Source: Acidobacteriota bacterium (GTDB lineage Bacteria > Acidobacteriota > Blastocatellia > RBC074). From it: a DNA stretch of 64,000 bases. The stretch covers positions 88,597 to 152,596 of the forward strand of contig JACPYM010000008.1 of NCBI GenBank assembly GCA_016196035.1. Direction: 5' to 3'. This document shows positions 17,720-24,787 of this stretch, piece after piece (within the stretch, counting starts at the first letter, position 1; each line of letters opens with the position of its first letter). A program made the position numbers and the translations under genes. The notes under the pieces were generated by a model that saw only the letters and a program-made list of their open reading frames with translations, was not told where the DNA came from and made no database searches.

Positions 17720-19753
17720 ATGAAAAAACTCGCGCTTATTCCCGTCCTGGTTTTGACGCTGCTCGTCGCCGTGGCGAGCGCAACCGGTGACAAACACTTC
17801 ACCAGCGAAGACGCGCTCGCGCTGAAAACCCTCGGCGCGCCGCAATTTTCGCCCGACGGCAAACGCCTCGCGTACACCGTCAGCGAATGGGATCGCAAAG
17901 AAGACCGCCGCGTCAGCCACATCTATCTGGTGACGACCGACGGCAGCAAAACCATCAAACTGACCAACGGCGAAAAAGGCGAGAACGCGCCGCAATGGTC
18001 GCCCGATGGCACGCGCATCGCCTTCCTGGCTGACCGCAGCGTTAATAACAGTGGGGGCGCGCAACTCTGGCTCATTCCCGCCGACGGTGGTGAAGCCGAA
18101 AAGCTGACCAGTGAAGAGAACGGCGTGCAAAGCTTCCGCTGGTCGCCCGATAGCAAGCAGATCGCCTTCATTACACGCGATACGCCCAAAGACAAAGAGG
18201 CGCGTGAGAAAAAGAAGAAAGACAAGTTCGACACGATCACCGTTGACCGCGATTTGAATTATTCGCACCTCTGGACGATCAACATCGAAAGCAAAGACAA
18301 AAAACGCCTGACCGAAGGCGAATTCTCCGTCCAGACGCCGCAATGGTCGCCCGACGGCAAATGGCTCGCTTATGCCGCGTCAAAAGCCGCCGCGCAAGAA
18401 AGCATCTTCACCGACATTTCCAATGACCGCGACAGCGACATCTTTGTGATTTCCGCAACGGGCGGCGCGGCGCGCAAACTCACAACCAACCCCTCCGCCG
18501 ACGCCAATCCGCAATGGTCGCCCGATGGCAAATGGATCGCTTATGTCGCAAACACCGATTCGTGGGCGTCAAAGGCCGATGTAATGTTGATTGATGTCAA
18601 CGGCGGCACACCCAAAAATCTGACCGCGAGCTTTATCGAATCCGCAGGCAGCGGTCTGACCTGGTCGCCCGACGGCAAGACGCTTTATTTCAGCAGCGGC
18701 GTCGGCATGTACAATCACGTTTACAGCTTGCCAGTCGCAGGCGGAACCGTCAGCAACGTGACTTCAGGCAAACTCAACTACGGCCAATTCGATCTTTCCG
18801 CCGATGGCAAACGCCTGGCGTATACGCTGAACGACAGCCGCACGCCTGACAACATTTGGGTTTCGACGCTGGGCCAGAACGACGCCAAACGACTGACGCA
18901 GGTCAATCCGCAAATCAGCGACTTCGCCATCGCCGAGACCGAAGTCATCAAGTGGAAGGGCACCGACAATTTCGACATCGAAGGGTTGCTGCTCAAACCG
19001 CTCGGCTATCAGGCGGGCAGGAAATATCCGCTCATCCTGCAAATCCACGGCGGCCCTTACGGCAAATTCAGCGATACCTTCAACGCGCGCAATCAGATTT
19101 GGGCGGCCAATGGTTACGCCGTGCTGATGCCCAATCCACGCGGCTCGACGGGTTACGGCAACAAATTCACCGTCGCCAATCTCAATGATTGGGGTGGCAA
19201 AGACTTCCAGGACATCATGGCCGGCGTAGACGCTGTGATCGCGCGCGGCCTCGCCGATGCCGACAAATGCGTCGTGATGGGCGGCAGCTACGGCGGCTTT
19301 ATGACCTTCTGGACGGTCTCGCAAACCGACCGCTTCAAAGCCGCCATCGGCCACGCCGCCATCAGCGACTGGTACAGCTTCCACGGCCAGAGCGACATTC
19401 CGGGCCTGATGGAATACGGCTTCAAAGGCAATTCGTGGGAGGTGCCCGAAAATTACCGCCGCTGGTCGCCGATGACCTACGTCAGCAAGGTCAAAACCCC
19501 GCTGATGATCACCCACGGCGAACGCGACCAGCGCGTCAACATCCAGCAAGGCGAACAGTATTACCGCGCCCTCAAAAAACGCGGCGTCGAAGTCGTGTTT
19601 TACCGCTACCCGCGCGAAGGCCACGGCATTCAGGAACCCAACCACGTGATTGACCTGACCACGCGGCAGTTGGAATGGTTCGATACGCATTTGGGGATTA
19701 AGCGGGAGAAAGCGGGAGAGTTGAAGGCGGCGGGAGCGAGCGGAATGAAGTGA
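17720..19753 (+). CDS. Secreted S9-family prolyl oligopeptidase / acylaminoacyl peptidase
   Basis: The 677-aa protein starts at MKKLALIPVLVLTLLVAVAS, a signal peptide, with AAAGG upstream; a longer in-frame reading would start inside the palindrome. Residues about 30-410 are WD40/TolB-like propeller blades with repeated PQWSPDGKW and FSPDGKRLAYT motifs. The alpha/beta-hydrolase domain carries the nucleophile in GGSYGG near 521, aspartate in HGERDQRV near 600 and histidine in EGHGIQ near 634, all present. It degrades short peptides, probably in the periplasm. The last 143 bp of the gene occur again at 20588-20731 downstream of a toxin-antitoxin pair. Confidence 0.92.
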   Translation: MKKLALIPVLVLTLLVAVASATGDKHFTSEDALALKTLGAPQFSPDGKRLAYTVSEWDRKEDRRVSHIYLVTTDGSKTIKLTNGEKGENAPQWSPDGTRIAFLADRSVNNSGGAQLWLIPADGGEAEKLTSEENGVQSFRWSPDSKQIAFITRDTPKDKEAREKKKKDKFDTITVDRDLNYSHLWTINIESKDKKRLTEGEFSVQTPQWSPDGKWLAYAASKAAAQESIFTDISNDRDSDIFVISATGGAARKLTTNPSADANPQWSPDGKWIAYVANTDSWASKADVMLIDVNGGTPKNLTASFIESAGSGLTWSPDGKTLYFSSGVGMYNHVYSLPVAGGTVSNVTSGKLNYGQFDLSADGKRLAYTLNDSRTPDNIWVSTLGQNDAKRLTQVNPQISDFAIAETEVIKWKGTDNFDIEGLLLKPLGYQAGRKYPLILQIHGGPYGKFSDTFNARNQIWAANGYAVLMPNPRGSTGYGNKFTVANLNDWGGKDFQDIMAGVDAVIARGLADADKCVVMGGSYGGFMTFWTVSQTDRFKAAIGHAAISDWYSFHGQSDIPGLMEYGFKGNSWEVPENYRRWSPMTYVSKVKTPLMITHGERDQRVNIQQGEQYYRALKKRGVEVVFYRYPREGHGIQEPNHVIDLTTRQLEWFDTHLGIKREKAGELKAAGASGMK

Positions 19754-19868
19754 ATTGCGTTTACGAGGCGAAAGGCGGATTGCTGAGAGTTGCGCCAATC
19801 CGCCTTTCCTCAGCTTGCCCAGCGTTCGCAATAATGCGAATATGTCCAGCCAGTGGAGGGAACCCTTC

Positions 19869-20234
19869 ATGCCGCAAACCAACGTAGTTATTTTTCAGGA
19901 CGAAGACGGAAGCACGCCTTTTTTGAAATGGTTTGATGAGCTACCAGCCAAAGCGCAAAGCAAATGCCGCGTGCGATTGGAGCGATTGGCGCAACTCGGC
20001 CATGAACTGCGCCGCCCTGAGGCCGATTTCTTACGTGATCAGATTTATGAACTGCGCATCGGCTTGGGAGGCATCAATTACCGCAGCCTGTATTTCTTTC
20101 ACGGCAATGTTGCGGCAGTGCTCTCGCACGGCATTGTGAAGGAGCGCGCTGTGCCGCCCAGCGAAATTGATTTAGCGGTCAAGCGGAAGCAGCAATTCAT
20201 TGCGAATCCTGACCGCCATACGCATGTGGAGTAA
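19869..20234 (+). CDS. higB: RelE/HigB-like toxin (Gp49/DUF891 family)
   Basis: A 121-aa protein beginning MPQTNVVIFQDEDGSTPF with GGAGGG 8 nt upstream. The sequence TPFLKWFDELPAKAQSKCRVRLERLAQLG, then RDQIYELRIGLGGINYRSLYFFHG and a C-terminal FIAN segment, match the phage-derived Gp49-like / HigB mRNA-interferase family (PF05973). The gene order toxin-then-antitoxin with a 5-nt gap to an XRE-type protein is the HigBA arrangement. Ribosome-dependent mRNA cleavage is the expected activity. The pair sits between the intact S9 gene and a second copy of its 3' end. Confidence 0.85.
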   Translation: MPQTNVVIFQDEDGSTPFLKWFDELPAKAQSKCRVRLERLAQLGHELRRPEADFLRDQIYELRIGLGGINYRSLYFFHGNVAAVLSHGIVKERAVPPSEIDLAVKRKQQFIANPDRHTHVE

Positions 20235-20239
20235 ACGAG

Positions 20240-20566
20240 ATGGCCGAAAAAAAGAAAACTTCCGATGCCTTGGCAATCCTGCATCGCCGCTATTACGCGG
20301 GCAAACCGGAACGGTTGGCGGAGTTGGAAGAAGCCCGCGCCAATGATTCGGTTGCACGCAAAATCACTGCCTTACGTGAGAAGGCGGGGCTTTCGCAACG
20401 GCAATTAGCGAAATTGATCGGCACAACTGCGTCGGTGATTTGCCGACTGGAAAACGCCGAGTATGAAGGGCATTCGCTGGCGATGCTGAACCGTATTGCT
20501 GCCGCGCTCGATCAACGGCTGGAAATTCGCTTTGTCCCATTACGCAAGGAGCGCAAGGCTGCTTGA
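20240..20566 (+). CDS. higA: XRE-type helix-turn-helix antitoxin (HigA-like)
   Basis: The 108-aa protein has a Lys-rich N-terminus and an HTH-3 domain at about 40-100: REKAGLSQRQLAKLIGTTASVICRLE, then YEGHSLAMLNRIAAALDQRLEI. The start follows the toxin stop by 5 nt. It should neutralise the toxin and bind its own promoter. Compared with classic HigA (often about 100 residues) the length is normal. Confidence 0.87.
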   Translation: MAEKKKTSDALAILHRRYYAGKPERLAELEEARANDSVARKITALREKAGLSQRQLAKLIGTTASVICRLENAEYEGHSLAMLNRIAAALDQRLEIRFVPLRKERKAA

Positions 20567-20590
20567 ACCTGAGCGCATAGTCGCCCATCC

Positions 20591-20731
20591 CGCGAAGGCC
20601 ACGGCATCCAGGAACCCAATCACATCATTGACCTCACCGCGCGGCAGTTGGCATGGTTCGATGCGCATTTGGGGATTAAGCGGGAGAAGACGGGAGAGTT
20701 GAAGGCGGCGGGGGCGAGCGGGGCGAATTGA
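20591..20731 (+). pseudogene. 3' fragment of an S9 peptidase gene
   Basis: The frame reads REGHGIQEPNHIIDLTARQL through to GASGAN and a stop at 20729-20731, matching the last 47 codons of the peptidase at 17720-19753 with a handful of substitutions. The catalytic histidine is retained but no other domain is present, and there is no start codon. Homology begins abruptly near 20588, 22 nt after the antitoxin stop. Confidence 0.85.
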
Positions 20732-20756
20732 CAATGTACCGGTTATTCAAACAAGG

Positions 20757-20792
20757 CGGAACCACGTGGGTCAATCAACCTTCGTGGTTCCG
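20757..20792. terminator. Hairpin terminator, probably bidirectional
   Basis: CGGAACCACG (20757-20766) pairs with CGTGGTTCCG (20783-20792) around a 16-nt loop; TCCTGTTTTTA follows on the plus strand. It lies between the peptidase fragment (plus) and vsr (minus). Confidence 0.6.
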
Positions 20793-20808
20793 TCCTGTTT
20801 TTAGGCGT

Positions 20809-21216
20809 TCACGCTTCAAGAAAGCGTCGTACTTTGCCGGTCAGTTTGGCTAAATCCTCAGTCTCGCATTCCCACACGGCCAAACACTTCCAACCCAGTT
20901 TTTTAAGCTGCACTTGATGCTCTGCGTCGCGCACCTTATTCCGCTCCATTTTCGGAATCCAGTAATCCTGATTCGATTTTGGCAGGCGTGAGATGGCGCA
21001 GTTTTGATGCTGATGCCAGAAGCAGCCATGCACGAAGATCACTTTGCGGCGTTTGGCAAAAACAAGGTCGGGCCGTCCTGGCAGCTTGCCGCCGTGCAAC
21101 CGGTAACGATAGCCGAGACTATGCACGAGACGGCGCACAACCATTTCAGGCTTCATGCCTTTGCTGCGGATGCGCCGCATATTTTCGCTGCGTCTTTCAG
21201 GCGAAATCGTATCCAC
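20809..21216 (-). CDS. vsr: Very short patch repair endonuclease Vsr
   Basis: A 135-aa protein if started at the GTG at 21214-21216, reading VDTISPERRSENMRRIRSKG (the first Val being fMet); an upstream TTG at 21237 would overlap the restriction gene. Family features: MRRIRSKGMKPE, then HSLGYRYRLHG, LPGRPDLVFAKRRKVIFVHGCFWHQH with the catalytic aspartate and histidines, and the WECE segment near the C-terminus. Vsr nicks beside T:G mismatches arising from deaminated 5-methylcytosine and normally travels with a cytosine-C5 methyltransferase. Here it follows an NgoMIV-like nuclease by 4 nt, and no methyltransferase gene is visible. Confidence 0.93.
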   Translation of the reverse strand: MDTISPERRSENMRRIRSKGMKPEMVVRRLVHSLGYRYRLHGGKLPGRPDLVFAKRRKVIFVHGCFWHQHQNCAISRLPKSNQDYWIPKMERNKVRDAEHQVQLKKLGWKCLAVWECETEDLAKLTGKVRRFLEA

Positions 21217-21220
21217 TTGG

Positions 21221-22075
21221 TCACACGGCGAGATCAAGGGGCAAATCTGAAATATCTTTCAGCCGCTTACCGTCAATCATGATTTGCAGTAATTCCAGCG
21301 AGTCTGAGTTTAAGTTTTCCACTGTCTCAACGAGTTCAGTCAACGCAAAGTGATAAACGCAATCAATGTCGCCTGTGCCTAACGCGATGGAGGCGATTCT
21401 GGCGGGCAGCGGTTCGCCTGTCACCACAGCGATGTGCGGTAGATGACCTTTGCGGTTGCGGATTAGGTTCAAGGCTTCGGAGCGCGAGTTTTGCGAGCGG
21501 TCGCTACGGATAGTCCATTTGCAAGAGATGCTGGCATGCAGCAAAGGCCGGACGTTGTTTCTCTTTCGCAAGCTTGCCCACAAGGCAGTCTGGTCATCAA
21601 CAATCGCCCCTTGCGCGTTGAGCGTCAAATTATCTTCAGGCTGGCGCGAGATGATGATGTCGGGCGTGATCGTGTAATCGCTGCTCAGCAGGGCGGCAAG
21701 TTCGGCGTTTTCTTCGGCGGCTTGGTAGAGGGCAATCAAGTGCGCATATTGTTCAAACGGTGCAATCAACAAACGATTTCTTGTCCCGACTGATTCAACC
21801 GACCATTCACTTGGCCTGAGATGCTTTAATTGCAAATAGGTCTCTTCAATGAATTGTTTGCAAGCGCCTTCAAATTGCCGCCCCGAAGTTTGCCCAGCCA
21901 ATCGCAGTTCCCCAATCCCCGAGCCGACACGGCTCAAAATTCCAGAGGCAAAAGCGACGCTGGCCTGACTATGTCTGTCGGCATTGGTTGGGACTCCCTG
22001 CGCATCCGCATTCAGCACGGACGATAGTAACGCCGTGTGAAAGTGTTTTCTTGCCCTTGCGAAAACGCTATCCAT
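21221..22075 (-). CDS. Type II restriction endonuclease, NgoMIV family (expected site GCCGGC)
   Basis: The 284-aa protein starts at ATG 22075 with AAAGGAG 6 nt upstream. It closely resembles NgoMIV as I recall it: LAGQTSGRQFE, SDYTITPDIII, LLHASISCKWTIRSD, NRKGHLPHIAVVT, IALGTGDIDCVYHFAL and the C-terminal GKRLKDISDLPLDLAV. The known active-site residues of NgoMIV (E70, D140, S185, K187, E201) all have counterparts here, one position lower. NgoMIV cuts GCCGGC as a tetramer; the same specificity is likely but inferred. Codon use and composition are more AT-rich than in neighbours, which suggests transfer. No cognate methyltransferase is adjacent. Confidence 0.92.
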   Translation of the reverse strand: MDSVFARARKHFHTALLSSVLNADAQGVPTNADRHSQASVAFASGILSRVGSGIGELRLAGQTSGRQFEGACKQFIEETYLQLKHLRPSEWSVESVGTRNRLLIAPFEQYAHLIALYQAAEENAELAALLSSDYTITPDIIISRQPEDNLTLNAQGAIVDDQTALWASLRKRNNVRPLLHASISCKWTIRSDRSQNSRSEALNLIRNRKGHLPHIAVVTGEPLPARIASIALGTGDIDCVYHFALTELVETVENLNSDSLELLQIMIDGKRLKDISDLPLDLAV

Positions 22076-22267
22076 GAACAACTCCTTTACGTAATATCCG
22101 GCTCACTGTCAGTGAGGCAACCGACGTTAAGTTGTGCGGCTCAGCATTTGACAGCTTTCTGCCATATACATAAGCATCGGAAGTCACGATATTATGGAAA
22201 CTAGGCCGTGAGCAAGGCGGGTAACCTGCGGAGTGTTGAGGATAATTACGGAGGAGTGAACTGCAAT

Positions 22268-23065
22268 ATGGATACGCTACCTCATAGAAACGAGTTGATG
22301 AGACCAACTGTTGAAGCTATCAGATCGCTTGGCGGTTCAGGTTCTGTCGAGGAAATTGTCGAAAAGGTGATTTCCATCCTCGGGATACCCGATGAACTTG
22401 TGACTCGTCCCTATATCACCAAGCGCGGTAATGAGGACGGTAGAACACAACTTGAATACGAACTTGCGTGGGTAAGAACCTACCTAAAACAACTTGGGGT
22501 TTTAGAAAACTCCGCGCGTGGTGTATGGGCCAGGACGGGAAAGGAATTTATAGATGAAACCGGAGTAGCATTAACCACCCCCGATAAAGCTGCCGTCTCT
22601 GTTGATTGGCGGGAACGCATCAACAAATGTCTCGTTGAAATACTTTCTCCGTCTGCATTCGAACGGCTCGTCCAGCGCATGCTTCGGGAGACAGGCTTTG
22701 CGCAGGTCGAAGTAACGGGCAGAACAGGAGATGGCGGAATTGATGGGAAAGGCATTGCGAAAATCAATGGAATCCTTAGCTTCAGGGTTGTCTTCCAATG
22801 CAAGCGTTATCGTGGAAGTGTTAGTGCTAGTGAAATTCGAGATTTCCGAGGAGCTATGCAAGGGCGTGCAGATAAAGGTCTCTTCATCACCACCGGCTAT
22901 TTCACGCGCGATGCTGTAAAAGAGGCAACTCGTGATGGTGCAATTGCAATTGACATCGTTGATGGCGAGAAGCTCGCAGAGAAATTAAAAGAGCTTTCCC
23001 TTGGGGTAAAAATCGAACTTGTAGAAAATATTGTGGTGGATGAAGAGTGGTTCAAGGCAATTTAG
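22268..23065 (+). CDS. mrr: Mrr-like restriction endonuclease
   Basis: A 265-aa protein; ATG 22268 (MDTLPHRNELMRPTVEAIRS) has GGAGGAG upstream. Residues 5-105 form the Mrr N-terminal winged-helix domain, with ITKRGNEDGRTQLEYELAW and a GVWARTGKE end. Residues about 135-265 are the Mrr catalytic domain (PF04471): FERLVQRMLRETGF, DGGIDGKGI with the metal aspartate, VVFQCKRY (the QxK motif), and RADKGLFITTGYFT. Such proteins usually cleave methylated DNA (type IV). It is divergent from the NgoMIV-like gene across a 192-bp spacer and is clearly AT-richer than most of the window. The 293 bp after it contain no gene I can see. Confidence 0.88.
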   Translation: MDTLPHRNELMRPTVEAIRSLGGSGSVEEIVEKVISILGIPDELVTRPYITKRGNEDGRTQLEYELAWVRTYLKQLGVLENSARGVWARTGKEFIDETGVALTTPDKAAVSVDWRERINKCLVEILSPSAFERLVQRMLRETGFAQVEVTGRTGDGGIDGKGIAKINGILSFRVVFQCKRYRGSVSASEIRDFRGAMQGRADKGLFITTGYFTRDAVKEATRDGAIAIDIVDGEKLAEKLKELSLGVKIELVENIVVDEEWFKAI

Positions 23066-23358
23066 GTTAGCATTCGCTTCACCACCTATCATCGGTTACC
23101 AAGACGACTGTTAAGGCATACATAATACGCATGAATTCCCCAAGTTGTTGACATAGCACAGTTGCTATTCGTGCCCACTAGCTTCGCGCACCGGATAACG
23201 CGAAGCGCGCCACGCCCGCACAAATCTCTATCGAAGTCAGCCGTTTCATTGTGTCGTGTGACATTCTCCTTGCGAATTGATTACTGGGATTTGCAGTTGG
23301 TCAGCATCATAGGAAGAGGCTGACAGCGCAACTTTTACAAGCCGCAACACAACTCCTT

Positions 23359-24327
23359 CTATGGGATCAACAACACCTTCCCCGTCGTCTTCCGCCCTTC
23401 CAATTGCCGCTGCGCTTCGGCGGCGTCGGCCAGCGGGAAGGTCTTTTCAATCCGCAGCTTCAATTCGCCCGCCGCGATCCAATTGAACAACTCGCCCGCG
23501 CGCCAGAGCAATTCTGCGCGCGTGGCGGCGTATTGGGCGAGGCTGGGGCGCGTCAGAAACAGCGAACCTTTTTGCGCGAGCAACGCAGGATCAAACGCCG
23601 TGACCGGGCCGCTGGATTGGCCGAAGAGCGCGAGCATGCCGCGCGGGGCGAGGCAGTTGAGGCTTTTCAAAAACGTATCGCGCCCGACGGAATCATAAAC
23701 GACTTGCACGCCGTGCCCGTCGGTCAGGCGGCGCGTTTCCTGTTCAAAATCTTGTTCGGTGTAAAGGATCACGTCGTCGGCTCCGGCGGCGCGGGCGAGT
23801 TCGGCTTTGGCGGCGGTCGAGACGGTGCCGATGGCGCGGGCGCCGAAATGTTTGGCGAGTTGGATGAGCAAGAGGCCTACGCCACCCGCTGCCGCGTGGA
23901 TCAGCGCGGTTTCGCCCGCTTTGAGCGTGTGGACGGACGTGACCAGGTAATGCGCGGTCATGCCTTGCAACATCGTGGCGGCGGCTTGTGCGGATGTGAC
24001 ACCAGCGGGGACGTTGACCAGCTTCCAGGCTGGCACGACGGCGTATTCGGCATACGCGCCCGGTTGCATGGCATAGGCAACGCGATCACCGACGGCGAGG
24101 TCGGTGACGCCTGCGCCGAGGGCTTCGACGACGCCTGCGGCTTCCATGCCAGGGATAAAGGGGCGCGGCAGCGGATAGAGACCGGTGCGGTGATAGACGT
24201 CAATGTAATTGAGGCCGATGGCTTCGAGTTTGACGAGGGCTTCCCCGGCTTGGGGGGTGGGTGTGGCGGTATCTTCGTAGCTCAGAACTTCTGGCCCGCC
24301 GCAGTTGTGAATGACGATGGCTTTCAT
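23359..24327 (-). CDS. qor: NADPH:quinone oxidoreductase (zeta-crystallin-like MDR)
   Basis: The 322-aa protein is a medium-chain dehydrogenase/reductase. It starts [15 protein letters not shown], has [15 protein letters not shown] near 40, [13 protein letters not shown] near 57, the NADPH-binding [19 protein letters not shown] near 146, and ends [14 protein letters not shown]. The structural-zinc cysteines of alcohol dehydrogenases are absent, as expected for the QOR branch. It reduces quinones or other enones with NADPH in the cytoplasm. It stands alone, upstream of which (to the right) lies a tRNA gene on the same strand. Confidence 0.93.
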   Translation of the reverse strand: MKAIVIHNCGGPEVLSYEDTATPTPQAGEALVKLEAIGLNYIDVYHRTGLYPLPRPFIPGMEAAGVVEALGAGVTDLAVGDRVAYAMQPGAYAEYAVVPAWKLVNVPAGVTSAQAAATMLQGMTAHYLVTSVHTLKAGETALIHAAAGGVGLLLIQLAKHFGARAIGTVSTAAKAELARAAGADDVILYTEQDFEQETRRLTDGHGVQVVYDSVGRDTFLKSLNCLAPRGMLALFGQSSGPVTAFDPALLAQKGSLFLTRPSLAQYAATRAELLWRAGELFNWIAAGELKLRIEKTFPLADAAEAQRQLEGRKTTGKVLLIP

Positions 24328-24498
24328 AAGGCTCCTTGTCTGCGATGTTCGCTTCGTTCGTTTGGGGAGTTGAATGGTTGCAATGCTGCCGCCGGGATTT
24401 TACACGTTGACAACCGTCCGTGCTCAAGGCACAGCGAGACTCCGTAAAATCAGTTGCGGAATTGAAAATGAAGGAGGTGAATGGAAGAAAAGTGAAGA

Positions 24499-24582
24499 TG
24501 GGGATGGTGGGAATCGAACCCACACTACCGTAAGGTAACGGGTTTTTGAGACCCGCGCGTCTACCAATTCCGCCACGTCCCC
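24499..24582 (-). tRNA. tRNA-Leu (anticodon CAA)
   Basis: On the minus strand the gene begins GGGGACGTGGCGGAATTGGT, has a D-arm TGGTAGACGC, anticodon loop CTCAAAA giving CAA, a long variable arm (TTACC-TTAC-GGTA) typical of class II tRNAs, and a T-arm GTGGG-TTCGATT-CCCAC. The acceptor stem has one C-A mismatch at the sixth pair. CCA is not encoded. Confidence 0.95.
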
Positions 24583-24787
24583 GTAGCTTTTCAAGCAACA
24601 ATGGCAAGCATCAAAAGCGGGGCGATTATATGTACCGGTTCCCGCTTGGTCAAGCAGCCAACCCGGCATGCCTTCACGCAGAATTTAGCCGCGCTTACTT
24701 GCCCATGTCAGCCAATCGGTTTAACGTTCGCACTATCTTTTCACGCACTTCGCTCAATCCAACAACGTTTACGCACCAGGAGCTGCT

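Noticed and set aside
21217..21237. TTG at 21237 as the vsr start
   Set aside because: It would overlap the endonuclease gene and add residues not typical of Vsr; the GTG at 21216 gives the normal N-terminus.
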